Shown: in pieces, positions 32,724 through 45,742 of the stretch
Layout of the letters: each line of letters begins with the position of its first letter
Numbering within the stretch: position 1 is the first letter of the stretch
From: Costus lasius
Lineage: Eukaryota; Streptophyta; Magnoliopsida; Zingiberales; Costaceae
Assembly (NCBI GenBank): GCA_027563935.2
Contig: CM050454.1
Location: forward strand, 27,029,501-27,093,500
Direction of reading: 5' to 3'
DNA: 64,000 nucleotides
The notes under the pieces: model-generated
Told to the model about the DNA's origin: nothing
What the model saw: only the letters and a program-made list of their open reading frames with translations
Database searches by the model: none
Position numbers and translations under genes: made by a program

Positions 32724-34382
32724 TGTTGGTGTATATGCCCTGAGACCTATATTTGGTCAAACGTTGTACTAATTCATTATGATATTTATATCATTCTGGC
32801 ATTGTCATTATCTATGTTTGTTTACATTTACGATAATGTACTTACATGATAATGAGTCCCTGGAGACAGATTGGATCTGTGCTCAAAAGATTGTCCCTAG
32901 TCGATATACCTTAGTGGATAAGGGACAGCTACGGTACTTATAAGACTGGTATATTGGCTAGTTAGGCACAGGGTGCTAACGCAAACATATGGGTATATCA
33001 GTGGTGGATATACTGGACTGACCCGCTGTGAGGCTATGACTTAGTGTCATGAGTTATCCTCACAAGTGATTGTCCAATCGGATATCAGTTCGGCAAAGGG
33101 ACTGTAATGTATCTGCACCTGTTGCGATGATGGGGATGTCAATGTCGATATCTATTCTAATGACTTGGGTAGCAGCGATGTACTACTAGGTGCCACTCAA
33201 GGCTTGTGAGATCTTAGGTCTGCACTGCCAACGTCAAAGGAACCTACATGGTCACACACCAAGAAACTCGAGTTCTCGTATTGATCGGGAAGCCTTATGA
33301 TCGAGTTATTGGATAACTCGGTTCTATTTTAGAGATTTCATCAGCGCCAATGGACCTGAAGAGATGGAAGAAATTTATTGGAGCCAACTTCTGTTTTTGG
33401 CATATTGGCCGAATTAACCATGGTTAGCCTCATTTGACCATGGGTTAAGTTGGATCGGATCCAATGGCTTGGTTAACATGGGTAATGGTCTTTGGGCTAG
33501 GCCCATTACTAAGTTGGGCTCACTAATAAGTTGTCATGAAGAGAAGAAGGGCTAGAAGGGTATAATGGGGACAAGTCTTCTCCCCTAGGCGCCTATGGGC
33601 ATAATGGGGAGAAGTGGCACAATTTGCTTCATAAGGAAGCAATTGGCGCCTCCCCCCTTTATCCCTTATGGTATGAATGCCTCTATGGCATTGCTTGGGG
33701 TGCAAGGCAAGGCCTTGGCACACAAGGAAAGGCATGGGCACAAAAGGAATGGTTGAATGAGAATTATAGAAATGTCTTGGAGACTTTCCTTGCCTCAAAC
33801 CTTCTCATCCTAGCCGCCCACTTGTCTTGATCCTACCCTTTCACAAACCGCCTCTTGCCCTATAAAAGAGCACCTAGCCGCCCCCTCTCATAAGTGACAA
33901 TTCCTTGGAGGCGTAAGTAATAGAGAGGGGCGAAAGCTTGGAGGCTCTTGGCGCAACTTCTCTTCCTCCAACATCTAGCCGCAAGCACAAGTCTTCTTCT
34001 CCTCCTCTTGGCGCAAGAAGGACTTGGACTTGGCGACTACTTCTCCTCTCCTTCTTCTTGGCGCATACACCTTGGAGGTAGTGCAGAGTTGAAGAGGGCG
34101 AACATAAGGCTTGGATCTTCTTCCCGAGGCTAGCACTAAGCATGGAAGAAGAGAGCTCAAGGAGTCCGTGTGTGTGAGACTGCAAAGGGCGAACACGTGG
34201 GTGCCTATCTCGACATCGGCATCTCTTTGCTCGCTTAAGGTACTTTCTATCACATCGTGTCGATCCCCTCGCTTGACGATCCGCACTAGATTTTTGGGAC
34301 TGGCCTGTTTCGGGGACATTGATTCCGCTGCGCTGTATTGTCTCAATGCCAAAAATTTGTAAAATGTCCCCGGGGTTTCCCA
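32724..34382 (+). repeat. 5' LTR of B2
   Basis: TGTTGGTGTATATGCCC... to ...GGGGTTTCCCA, 1,659 bases. Compared with the B1 LTR it lacks about 300 bases, with a join near 33070. TATA box at 33861. Confidence 0.88.
33861..33868 (+). promoter_or_regulatory. TATA box of B2 LTR
   Basis: TATAAAAG in CTTGCCCTATAAAAGAGC; the clearest promoter element among the family-B LTRs. Confidence 0.65.
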
Positions 34383-34386
34383 ACAG

Positions 34387-34398
34387 TGGTATCAAAGC
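34387..34398 (+). promoter_or_regulatory. Primer-binding site, B2
   Basis: TGGTATCAAAGC, four bases after the LTR; one G-to-A change from the standard site. Confidence 0.85.
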
Positions 34399-35972
34399 GA
34401 CTTGTGAGCCTCGAACGATGTTTTTCATGCTTTTCGAAGCTCACATGCCATGATGTAATTTTTGTAAAATGCATATGCCATGATCATATGATTTTTCTTA
34501 AAGTAGAAAAATTAAAGTTTCTTTCTCCTATCCTCTTTGTTAATTTCTTTTGGATTTTTGGATTATTTTTTTTTTTGGTCGATTTAAGATCAAAGGCGCA
34601 CGTGATTTTGTCAAGTAGGATGGGCATCGTGTCTTCGGACTGGCCGAGTCTCTTGATCTGACAAAATTGCCAGCTGAAAGGATCCATAAAATCACCTTGA
34701 AAATTGATCGCAAATAACTAAAAGATTTGTGATAAAAGGATGAGGAAAAGAGACTTGTTTTATGAGAAACTAAATTTGAAGTTTTGAGTTTTTTCATGAG
34801 CATGTAGAATTGCATGAGTAAGTGCCTTGAATGTGCATGATGTTGTGATCATGAGTCAAGCCCCTAGCATGCCTGTGTTGTATCCTTGTGAGGCCTGCGT
34901 GCCGCTTATCTTTTTGCTTTTAATTAACACGAAGATTAGGGGTGCATCCACTTGGAGCATGCTGCATGGTGGTGCATCTTGGATGATGGTGCAATAAGCA
35001 CCATTGCTTGGCTTGGTGGCGCATGGGCGCAAGATGCATTGGCCGAGCCCTTTGGGCTTGTGAGCTATACCTCTTATGCTCGCTAAGTGGTGCATCTTGC
35101 TTGAAGGAGGACCTTGGAGCCAACCTTGAAGATCAAGCTAGAGGTCGGCTAGGTTAGGTCTTGTTTTGGGGCTTGAATCCTAGGTCAAGAGTTGAACCCC
35201 TTCTTTGCATGGGTCGGTTCAATGTCTTGAATGGACTATGATCACATCATCCCTTTACTGCTTTATTTTCTAGAGCTAAAAGCATGCCTGTAATGTTTTA
35301 TTGTTATGCTATCACTATAGGATTGCATGCCTGTAATGTTAGGCATAAGATAAAACTGAGCTAATGAGACCTCAAAAACCTTCACTTAAATATCAAGTCT
35401 AGTAGCCTTCTAATGCGTAGCCCTCATCAAGCTATCGATCAGTGGTGTTGTGAACAGTTTCCCACCCTCGTGGGACACACCCACTTATCTTTAGAAGGTG
35501 TGTGGTGGCAATAGTTTCCCCAGTCCATTTTAATCGGGCACGCCTTCACAAGGAAACCGTTGGCCCTGGGCATAACGATTAGGAATGGACTTGACTAGAA
35601 TTTCATATGTGCTAGGCACAGGATGAAACTCTAGAGGCATCATTGAGAGGTTGGGATTTCATGCTGTATCTAGCCCTCGCTGGACATGAAATGCCTAGAC
35701 TGTCTCAATAAGGGGAATTGCTTAGAGCAATCGCCCAGCGTGCCTACCTTAGGAAGCATGGGTTACTTTGTGCATCTCATCCCACTCTCGTGGGACGTGA
35801 AGCCTCATGTGGAATAAGGATCCCATCTCACAAGGAAATCTTAAATTTTTCGATTGACTTTGTGGGTTGTCAATTCGATTAAAATTGTGGGAGCCATGGC
35901 CATTTAAAACAAGTCCACTTTAAATGATCTGAATGTGGTACTGATCTGTTATTTCTTGGTTGTTGTAGAACA
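34399..35972 (+). other. 5' leader of B2
   Basis: Colinear with the B1 leader. No gene seen. It ends at TTGTAGAACA just before the gag ATG at 35973. Confidence 0.7.
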
Positions 35973-38900
35973 ATGGCTATAAACACTGGCGGATTAACAC
36001 TACGATCCCTTCTTGAGAAGGATAAGTTGGTTGGATCCTACTTTATGGACTGGCATCGGAACTTGAGGATAGCCCTCAAGCTCGAGAAGAAGCTGTATGT
36101 CCTTGAGCAGCCTCTTCCTACGCCTCCTGCGCCTAATGCCCGAGCGGCAGATAGGGATGCTTTTAGAAAGCATCAAGATGACTCTTTGGAGGTAGCATGT
36201 CTCATGCTTGGCACTATGGAACCTGAACTTCAAGTGCAGTATGAGGAGCAAAACGCTTTTCAGATGATAACTCATCTGAAATAGATGTTTGAAGCTCAGG
36301 CCAGGACTGAGAGATATGATACCGCCAAAGCAGTCTTTCGGTGCAAGTTATCTGAAAGTGCACCAGTAAGACTCCATGTTCTCAAATTATTGGGAATGTG
36401 GATCATCTCAGGAGACTGGGACACAACATAGATAACGAGCTGGTTGTGGATCTTATTCTGTAGTCCCTGCCCCCTAGCTTCAGTCTGTTTATTATAAACT
36501 TCAACATGAACCGGATTGAGTGCACGAGGGAGGAACTACTGAATATGCTCCAGACAGCCGAGCGTGAGATGGGTAAGACCAAGCCCAATTCTATTCTTTT
36601 GGTCCCTGCGACCAAGAAGATAAAGAAGATGGGTAAGGCACGTGCTAAGAGCAGTGCTAAGGGTCCTACCAAGGCACTGAAGAAAAAGGTAAGGAAGTCA
36701 AAGGATCAGAGGTGCTTCCACTGTGGTGAGCAGGGCTACTAGAGAAGGGACTGTAAGCAACTTCAGAATGAGGAGAAGAAAGGCTTGGCTTTAACTTCTA
36801 GCTCAGGTATTTATGTTACCGAAGTCAACCTTTCTACTTCTATTTCATGGGTATTGGATACCGCATATGGAGCTCATATTTGTACAAATATGCAGGGGCT
36901 TAAAAGAAGTAGATCGGTACGGGCTGGAGAGATTGACCTACGAGTTAGAAACGGAGCACAAGTTGCTATTGTTGTTGTAGGAGTTTTGACTCTGTCTCTC
37001 CCATCAGGACTTCAATTAGAACTAGAGAATTGCTATTATGTACCTTCGTTAACCAAAAACATTACATCTATTCCTTGCTTAGCAAGGAAAGGTTTTGTAT
37101 TTGAAATAAAGGAGAACTCATGTTCTTTTTCATTTGCAAATATGTTTTATGGGAAGGGCACATTGAGCAATGGCTTATATGTCTTGGACATGAATAGTTC
37201 TATCTGCAACATAAATAGTAAAAGAACCAAACTGAGTGGTTCAGTTGGTGCCTTCCTATGGCATTGTCGATTGGCCCATATAAACAAGAACCGCATTCAA
37301 CAACTCCATGCAAATGGATTGTTGGACTCAAGTTCCTTGGAGGAATTTGATACATGTGAGCCTTGTTTATTAGGGAAAATGACAAAGGCACCCTTCACCA
37401 AAATTGGTGAGAGGGCACAAGGTTTATTGGATGTCATACATACTGATGTGTGTGGGCCATTCAATAAACAAGCCAGAGGAGGGCATAGCTACTTCATTAC
37501 CTTTACTGATGACTTCAGTAGGTATGGTTATGTCTACTTAATGAGACATAAATCTGAATCCTTTGAGAGATTCAAGGAGTTCAAGAATAAAGTAGAGAAC
37601 CAGCTTGGTAGATCCATTAAAGCTCTTCAATCTGATCGAGGTAGAGAGTACCTGAGCGGTGAGTTCCTTGACTATCTTAGGGAGTGTGGGATTCTATCCC
37701 AACTCACTCCTCCTAGAACGCCTCAATGGAATGATGTGTCTGAGAGAAGAAATTGAACTTTGTTGGACATGGTTCGATCCATGATGAGTCATGCAACTCT
37801 ACCATCCTCATTCTGGGGTTATGCACTTGAGACAGCTTCTCTTATACTGAATAATGTTCCATCTAAGAGTGTCTCAAAGATTCCATACGAGGTATGGAGT
37901 GGGAGACGACCCAATCTCTCTTTTATCAGGATCTGGGGATGTGAGACTTATGTCAAATGTCAGGATTCTAGCAAGCTAGAACCCAGATCTGATAAATGTG
38001 TTTTTGTGGGGTATCCTAAGGAAACTGAAGGGTACTACTTTTATGTTCCCAACGAGAACAAAATATTTGTTGCTCGGGTCGCTATCTTTCTTGAGAAAGA
38101 ATTTCTTATGAAAGAAGCTAGTGGGAGCAAATTTGACTTGGACGAGGTCCAAGAGCAACCACAAGAGAGAGAGGTGGAACCTGAGCCACCTGCACCAGTT
38201 GCTGGGCAACCTGAGGCTCAGACACAGGTCCTGCGTAGGTCTGGGAGGATTCGTCATGCACCTGAGAGGTATGGGTCACTGCCGACCCAACATGATGAGA
38301 TCTTCATCATTGAAGATGAACCCAGGACTTATAATGAGGCGGTCAGTGGACCGGACTCTGAGAGATGGCTTGACGCCATGTGATCCGAGATGGATACCAT
38401 GTCGGCTAACCAAGTCTGGGATTTGGTTCAGCTGCCTGATGGGGTAAAACCCATAGGGTGTAAATGGGTCTTCAAGAGGAAGACAGACATGGATGGCAAT
38501 ATAGTTACCTATAAGGGTAGACTAGTGGCTAAAGGATTTAAACAAGTCCACGGGGTGGACTATGATGAAACCTTCTCGCCAGTTGCCATGATCAAATCCA
38601 TTCGGATTCTGCTTGCTATAGCTGCATATCATGACTATGAGATATGGCAGATGGATGTGAAGACAGCGTTCCTTAACGGGAAGCTGACTAAGGATGTGTA
38701 TATGGCACAACCTGATGGCTTCATCCATCCTGCGGAGGCCAATAAGGTCTGCAGGCTAAAGAGATCCATTTATGGATTAAAGCAAGCATCTCGAAGTTGG
38801 AATCTTAGATTTGATGAAGCCGTGAGAGATTATGGCTTTATCAAAAGCGAAGATGATGCTTGTGTATACAGAAAATTCAATGGGAGCTTGGTGACCTTTC

Positions 38901-39423
38901 TAGTCTTGTACGTCGATGACATACTGCTCATCGGAAATGACATCCCTAGTCTTCAAGCTGTGAAGACATGGTTGGGGAAGTGTTTCGAGATGAAAGACTT
39001 AGGGGAGGCCGCCTATATTCTAGGCATAAGGATCTACCGGGATAGATCAAAGAGGCTTCTGGCCCTTAGTCAGAGTACCTACATTGAAAAGGTCCTGGAG
39101 AGGTTCAACTTGGAGCAATCCAAGAAAGGATACCTTCCAGTAAGACATGTCCTTACTCTCTCAAAGAGCCAGTGTCCTACAACATAGGTTGAGGGGGATG
39201 AGATGAATTGAATTCCGTATGCTTCGGCAGTAGGATCGATCATGTATGCAATGTTGTGTACTAGACCAGATGTGGCATATGCTGTGAGCATAACCAGCCG
39301 ATACCAATCCAATCTAGGTCTGCAGCACTGGGTGGCTGTAAAGAACATCCTAAAGTATCTGAGAAGAACTAAGGATTTGTTCTTGGTCTATGGGGGACAG
39401 GAAGAGCTCAATATGCAGGGCTA
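35973..39423 (+). pseudogene. gag-pol: Copia gag-pol of B2, many stops, 3' truncated
   Basis: Gag begins MAINTGGLTLRSLLEKDK. It has a TAG at 36282-36284, a frameshift near 36395 and another stop near 36460. The zinc knuckle reads CFHCGEQGY then stop (TGG to TAG, 36740-36742). Protease is DTAYG, with the cysteine of the family motif replaced. Pre-integrase and integrase are open from 36785 to a TGA at 37754-37756. The linker ends at a CGA-to-TGA stop (38381-38383). RT, with MDVKTAFLNG and YVDD, is open to a CAG-to-TAG stop at 39185-39187; a further TGA at 39208-39210 sits where family A has other residues. The reading ends in early RNase H. Most stops fit C-to-T or G-to-A changes. Confidence 0.88.
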
Positions 39424-39609
39424 TGTACTACTTGACTTTGATATTTATATCATTCTGGCATTGCCGTTATCTATGTTTGTTTACATCTGCGCATATGTAC
39501 TAACATGATAATGTCCCTAGAGACAGTTTGGATCTGTGCTCGAACTATAGTCCCCAGTCGATGTACCATAGTGGATATGGGACAACTATGGTACTTGTGA
39601 GATTGGTAT
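39424..39609 (+). repeat. 3' LTR of B1, left block
   Basis: It matches the family-B LTR from about base 45 (GTACTACTTGAC...) to GAGATTGGTAT. Its last five bases, GGTAT (39605-39609), are repeated at 49262 after element III. Confidence 0.85.
39605..39609 (+). repeat. Target-site duplication GGTAT, left copy (element III)
   Basis: Exact pair with 49262-49266. Confidence 0.93.
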
Positions 39610-41352
39610 TGTAGAGTCCCCTTCAAGGGGGAGCGCAAGCGGATAAAACCCCTTTCAAGAGGGGGGCGCAAAACCCTAAGACATGCATGTAGAACACTTT
39701 TGCATGGGCGGAAATTAGGGCATCAAGAATCGGTTGCATGATATATATGATCAACTCAAAAGATTGAAATCATGAGACAAGATTCATACCATTGCCATCA
39801 TATGGATGGTATCTTGGAAGCAAAGACCGAAAGGGATCTTCTCCCTAGTCGACGCACACAAGGTGATGTGCTTACTCCTTAGAGATCCTTGTGCTAGCAA
39901 GGTTCTTCAAGGGCCTTTTCGTATGGAAAGGGAAGGAGAGTTGATCTCTAGACTTGCCGAACTTCTCTCCAAGACTTCTTCTCATCCACACCAAGATGTC
40001 GTCAAGCGAGAGAGAGAGGAGCAAAAGAGTGAATCCAACGCTTAGCCAACCGAACATGCGTTACTCTTTTGGACTTTCCAAAATTAGCATGCGCAAACGT
40101 TTATGCATTTAAGCGTTCAAGCGTTTGAGCGTTCACATGAAGTGAACCAAACGCTTATCTCACTCTAATTGAACCAAGCGCTCAACCATGAGCCGGTTCA
40201 CAAGTGTATGGTTCAATGACCAAACCGAAATCAGCCCAAGCTTTTAGTCCAGATCAAAATAAACCCTAAGGTTCTAGATCTGACCATTCACCTCTTGATG
40301 CTCCTGATCTTTCCGATCTAACATCAACACTCTCGATCGAAGCTTACCGATCTCAAGCCCTAATCAATCAAACATGATCAGACCAGATCTCACTTATAAT
40401 CAGAGTTTAAATCCCTTTAAACTGAACCAAAACAATTCAGTCCACACAATCTGACTTAAGTAAGCCATATCATCAAATTGTGCGACCCTAAGGGTTTCCT
40501 TTAAATGTCGGTAACGATAACTTACGTTTATCACGATCAGTGAGGGGTATCTAGCAACACATCACTGTCTCCCGATATAAAGGAAAGAGTCTTCCAAGAC
40601 TCCACCCAAACCATAGCACAAGTGTGAATCCACTTCACAAGGCATACATGTTTCCTTTGCCACTGGATGTTCTTATTGGACAAGCATGTCAAGCTTGTAA
40701 CTCCAATATGATGAGCATAATTAGATCAGATGAACACAGTCACCTGGGTATGGCCATACACTTTCTCAATCATCTCATCCAGGGGGCCCCTTTAGAACAT
40801 CACACTCCTTAAACAAGGAGACGGCAATCCTTTATCTATCACTAGTGCCCTAACCTGACTCAAGCTCACTATCCAAGATAGTCTATAATCATTATCTTTC
40901 AAATGATATTGAACTACCTCAAAACAATGACAATCATCATTTAGAAACACAAGTGATCTCAAGTCAAAGGACATGTGCCACTTGCAGCAAACAAGGATTA
41001 TTCACATTGTGACAAGCAATTGAATATCCTAGTAGGGTCTTGTCCAGTACATCCAATGTACCCATGAGTCTACATCTCATTCCATGCTCGAAGCATCCTA
41101 TAAGATTAGAACACATATTAGTCTTAACCATATCAAGGCTGTCTCATGTTCACCAAGATATATCGACTAAGGACATCAGTACATGTCAGCCTAGCTGAAC
41201 AGCTTTGAGACATTATTCAGTAGTACACTTATTACAGCAGACAAGGTAACAACCTGAATAACAACCATTGCCTTTATAAACTTAAGAGTTTATACAATGA
41301 TACTATTACAATCCCAAGGCCTCAAACATTAGCCTTAAGGGCATACCCAACA
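39610..41352 (-). repeat. 3' LTR of element III
   Basis: Reverse complement runs TGTTGGGTATGCC (one G short of its partner) to GGGGACTCTACA. The hairpin TTTTGGA-CTT-TCCAAAA lies at 40067-40083 and the GC palindrome near 40786. Confidence 0.93.
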
Positions 41353-41363
41353 ATCTCCCACTT
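41353..41363 (-). promoter_or_regulatory. Polypurine tract, element III
   Basis: Minus-strand AAGTGGGAGAT next to the 3' LTR. Confidence 0.85.
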
Positions 41364-42237
41364 GCACTTAATCTAATGGTTGAGAAATCTCAAACCCATG
41401 TTATTACAGTGCTTCTCATGCTTCTGCTGCGCCAGAGGCTTGGTAAGCGGGTCAGCCAGATTGTCATCTGTATGAACCTTGCAAATTTTGATCTCGCCAC
41501 GATCAATGATCTCCTGGATCAAGTGAAACCGTCTCTGTATGTGCTTGGACTTCTGGTGCGACCGTGGTTCCTTTGCTTGTGCGATGGCTCCAGTGTTATC
41601 ACAGAAGATAACCAAAGGATCTGCACTCGAAGGAACAACACCAAGTTCTCTCACGAACTTACGAATCCACACTGCCTGCTTGGATGCTTCCGACGCTGCA
41701 ACATACTCGGCTTCTGTTGTGGAATCAGCAACAGTTGACTGTTTGAAACTTTTCCACACCACTGCTCCACCATTCAAGCTAAAAACATAGCCTGATTGCG
41801 ATCGGAAATCATCCTGGTCAGACTGGAACGAAGCGTCAGTATATCCTTCAATACTGAGTTCTTCCTGACCACCATATACCAAGAACATATCTTTGGTCCT
41901 CCGTAGATATTTCAAGATGTTCTTGACTGCAATCCAGTGTGCCACACCTGGATTACTTTGGAACCGACTGGTCACGCTTAACCCGTAAGCGACGTCTGGG
42001 CGAGTACACAACATCGCATACATAATGGATCCAATAGCCGAAGCATAAGGCGTATTGTCCATTTCATCTTTCTCAGTCTGTGTTTGTGGACACTGACTCC
42101 TCGAAAGATTCAGACCATGTCTGACTGGAAGATATCCCCTTTTAGATTTCTCTAAATGGAATCTTTCCAGGACCTTATCGATGTAAGTACTCTGGCACAG
42201 CCCGAGAAGCCTCTTAGATCTATCCCGGTAGATCTTC

Positions 42238-42242
42238 ACACC
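42238..42242 (+). repeat. Target-site duplication ACACC, left copy (mini-LTR)
   Basis: Exact pair with 42722-42726; on the minus strand GGTGT within the VLGV codons of RT. Confidence 0.92.
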
Positions 42243-42721
42243 TGTAAGTACCCCTTCAAATAAGGGGGGTCCCCTTCTAGGGGGAGCATAACCCTAAAGC
42301 ATATGGCGCATAAAATTTTCTTCTTGCGGAACTAGGGTTATAGGATCGATATGCATGCTAAAAGATCAACTTGATAATAAGAAAACAATTGAACATCCTA
42401 GTAGGGTCTGTCCAGTACATCCCATGTACCCATGAGTCTACATCTTATTCCATGCTCGAAGCATCCTATAAGATTAGAACACATATTAGTCTTAACCATA
42501 TCAAGGCTGTCTCATGTTCACCAAGATATATCGACTAAGGACATAATAGCTTGTCAGCCCAGCTGAACAGCTTTGAGACATTATTCAGAAGAACATATAT
42601 TGCAGCAGACAATGTAGCTAACTGAATAACAACCATGCCTTTATAAACATAACAGTTTATTACATGATACAGATACATTCCCACAGGCCTCAAACATTAG
42701 CCTTAAGGGCATACCCCAACA
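42243..42721 (-). mobile_element. 479-bp mini-LTR (solo LTR with internal deletion, family A')
   Basis: Read on the minus strand it starts TGTTGGGGTATGCCC at 42721 and ends GGGGTACTTACA at 42243, with TG...CA ends and a perfect 5-bp duplication. The first 330 or so bases follow a family-A LTR start; the last 145 or so follow the A' LTR end seen at 3890-4036. They are joined near 42386, skipping over 1.2 kb that would include the promoter region. There is no internal sequence, PBS or coding. It is either a solo LTR that later lost its middle, or a small LTR derivative that moved as such. Confidence 0.85.
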
Positions 42722-42726
42722 ACACC
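42722..42726 (+). repeat. Target-site duplication ACACC, right copy (mini-LTR)
   Basis: Exact pair with 42238-42242. Confidence 0.92.
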
Positions 42727-45700
42727 TAATACATAGGCTGCTTCTCCTAGATCTTTCATCTGGAAACATTTTCCTAACCATGCTTTAACAGCATGCAGTT
42801 CAGGAATATCATTTCCAATGATTAAGATGTCATCGACGTAGAGGACTAGGAATGTAATCACGCTCCCACTAAACCTCTTATATACACACGGGTCATCCTC
42901 GTTCTTGATGAAACCAAACTCAGAGATTGATTCATCAAAACGAATATTCCAGCTTCTAGATGCTTGTTTAAGTCCATAAATGGACTTCTTTAACTTGCAT
43001 ATTTTATGACGATCTGATGGATTAGTGAAACCTTCAGGTTGTGTCATATACACATCCTCGTCCAGATTTCCATTAAGGAAAGCTGTCTTCACATCCATCT
43101 GCCAGATCTCATAATCATAATATGCAGCTATTGCGAAAAGAATCCGAATAGACTTGAACATGGCTACAGGAGAGAAAGTTTCATCATAATCTATCCCGTA
43201 GATTTGTTTGAATCCTTTCGCAACTAGCCTGCCTTTATAGGTAACCACGTTACCATCCATGTCAATCTTCTTCTTGAAGATCCATTTACAGCCTATAGGG
43301 ATTACTCCCGGAGGCGGATCAACCAAATCCCAGACTTGGTTATCTGACATGGAGTCCATCTCGGCTCGCATAGCATCAAGCCATCTAGCTGACTCCGGTC
43401 CACTGACCGCATCCGCATAAGTGAGGGGTTCATCATTATCAATGATGCAGACTCCGTCATAGCGCTCAGGCTGTCGACGGATCCTTCCCGATCTTCGCGG
43501 TTCCCGTGATATCTGAGCCTCAGGTTGTTCAGTAACCTGATCTTCCGGCTCAGGCTCATCCAACTGTGCTTGACTACTTTGTCCTTCCTCTGGATTCTCA
43601 TCCAGTTTTATTTCTCTCCCACTGGCCTCTTGCAGAAGAAACTCCTTCTCAAGAAATATGGCCGTTCGAGCAACAAATACCTTGTTCTCTTTGGGATCGT
43701 AGAAATAATAACCCTTAGTTTCCTTAGGGTAACCGACAAAGACACATTTCTCAGATCTGCTCTCCAGTTTCCCAGAGGCGAGCTTTTTGACATAAGCCTC
43801 GCAACCCCAGATCCTGATAAATGTCAAGCTTGGCTGTTTCCCATACCATAACTCGTATGGAGTTTTAGAAACTGCCTTGGATGGCACTCGGTTTAGTACC
43901 TTTGCAGCTGTTTCCAGTGCAAAACCCCAAAAGGAGTAAGGTAGTGTAGCCTGACTCATCATAGAACGAACCATATCAAGTAACGTTCTATTTCTCCTCT
44001 CGGACACACCATTCCATTGCGGTGTTCCTGGCGGAGTGAGCTGTGAGATAATCCCACACTCCTTCAGATAGTCAGTAAACGCATGACTCAAGTATTCTCC
44101 ACCTCGATCAGAATGAAGTGCCTTGATATTTCGGCCTAGCTGATTTTGTACTTCATTTTTGAACTCTTTGAACTTGTCAAAAGATTCACTCTTATGTCTC
44201 ATAAGATAGACATAACCATACTTACTGAAATCATCAGTAAAGGTAATGAAGTACTGATAGCCACCTCTGGCATGTTTACTAAATGGCCCACACACATCAC
44301 TGTGTATAAGGTCAAGTAAACCTGAAGCCCTTTGACCTTTGTTAGGAAAAGGTGACTTCGTCATTTTACCCATCAAACAAGCTTTGCATGTATCAATCTC
44401 CTCATAGGAGAAAGATCCCAGCAGTCCATGATCATGCAACCGCTTAATGCGCTTCTTGTTAATATGGCCTAAACGACTATGCCATAACAAGGTGCTGTCA
44501 TCAGCATACTTGGCTTTCTTATTATCAATGTTTTGTACAGAATATTCCATGTCCAACATGAATAACCCATTGTTAATTGAACCAGTTCCATAAACAATAT
44601 TATCATAAGATAAAACACACTTTGAAATGTTGCATTCAAAGGCAAATCCTTTCCTGACAAGAGCAGGAATAGAGATAATATTTTTGGTGATACTCGGTAC
44701 AAAATAACAATTGTTTAATTCCAGTACAATGCCAGATGGTAAAGAAATGAAATAGTCTCCTACAGCAACAGCAGCAACCCGTGCCCCGTTTCCAACGCGT
44801 AGGTCTACCTCATGCTGTTCCACCTGCCTTCTTCTCTTGAGTTCCTGTACATTTGAACAAATGTGAACTCCACATGCAGTGTCCAACACCCATGAAATAG
44901 AAGAAGAAGATAACATGACCTCAGTCACAAATATACCTGAGCCAGAAGCGATGCTTCCCCTCTTATCTCCTTGGAGCGCTTTACAGTCCTTTTTTCCAGT
45001 GACCCAGCTGGCCACAGTGGAAACACCTGTTGTCCTTCGCCCGCTTCACCTTTTGTTTCAGAGCCTTACTGTAGTTCTTGACAGGGGCCTTGCCCTTCTT
45101 CCCCTTCTTCTTGTTCTTTGAAGGAACCATCAAGACAGAGGTTGAAGGCTTTCCCTTCAGAGTTTCCTCAGTAGTCAAGAGCATATTCAGCAGCTCTGCC
45201 GGAGTACAATCGATTTTGTTCATATTAAAGTTAATAATGAACGCATCGAAAGAAGGCGGGAGAGACTGCAGAATAATATCTACAGCAAGCTCCTGGTTGA
45301 TGGTATGCCCCAGTTTCTCCAGAGCCTCCTTGTGCCCAATCATCTTAAGCACGTGAGCTCCCACTCGGCTCCCTTCAGCCAGTTTGCTCTGAAAGAAGAG
45401 CTTCGTCAGATTATAGTGTTCTGTCCTCGCCTGTGCAGCATACAGCATCTTGAGGTTCGCTATAATTTCTATAGCCGACATATCCTCATGCTAACGCTGC
45501 AGCGGTGGCGTCATAGACGCTAGCATCAGGCAAGCGACATCAATGCTATCATTGACGTGCTTTTCATAGGCATCACGAACCGCCCTTGCGGCGTTCAGAG
45601 CGGGTTGAGGCGGCACAGCCGTCTCGAGGACATACAGTTTCCTCTCAGCCTTAAGAACAATCTTAAGGTGTCCGAACCAGTCCGAGAAGTTTGGCCCAGC

Positions 45701-45742
45701 AAACTTCTCCCTTTCCAGTAGGGATCGCACATTGAAGCTCAT

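Larger units (their letters stand above)
32724..39423 (+). mobile_element. B2: family-B copia element inserted in B1, 3' end deleted
   Basis: LTR 32724-34382, PBS 34387-34398, leader, decayed gag-pol 35973-39423. Its 5' end breaks B1 integrase after AGGCT (32719-32723). Its 3' LTR is missing: RNase H runs at a GGCTAT word straight into the B1 3' LTR at about 39424. The deletion therefore took the B2 3' end, the rest of B1 pol and the first bases of the B1 3' LTR. Confidence 0.8.
41373..45742 (-). pseudogene. gag-pol: Copia gag-pol of element III (stop, frameshift, LTR insertion)
   Basis: It starts at the ATG at 45742 with the same MSFNVRSLLE start as element I. A CAG-to-TAG stop at 45493-45491 breaks gag. 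An extra A in the run at the zinc knuckle (near 44990-45000) shifts the frame after HWKK. Protease (DTACG), pre-integrase, integrase (D-D35-E) and the first part of RT, including YVDD, are then open for about 765 codons to 42722. A 479-bp mini-LTR interrupts RT between AAYVLGV and KIYRDRS. RT and RNase H resume at 42242 and run open to FLNH-stop at 41373. Without the insertion pol would be intact. Confidence 0.92.
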
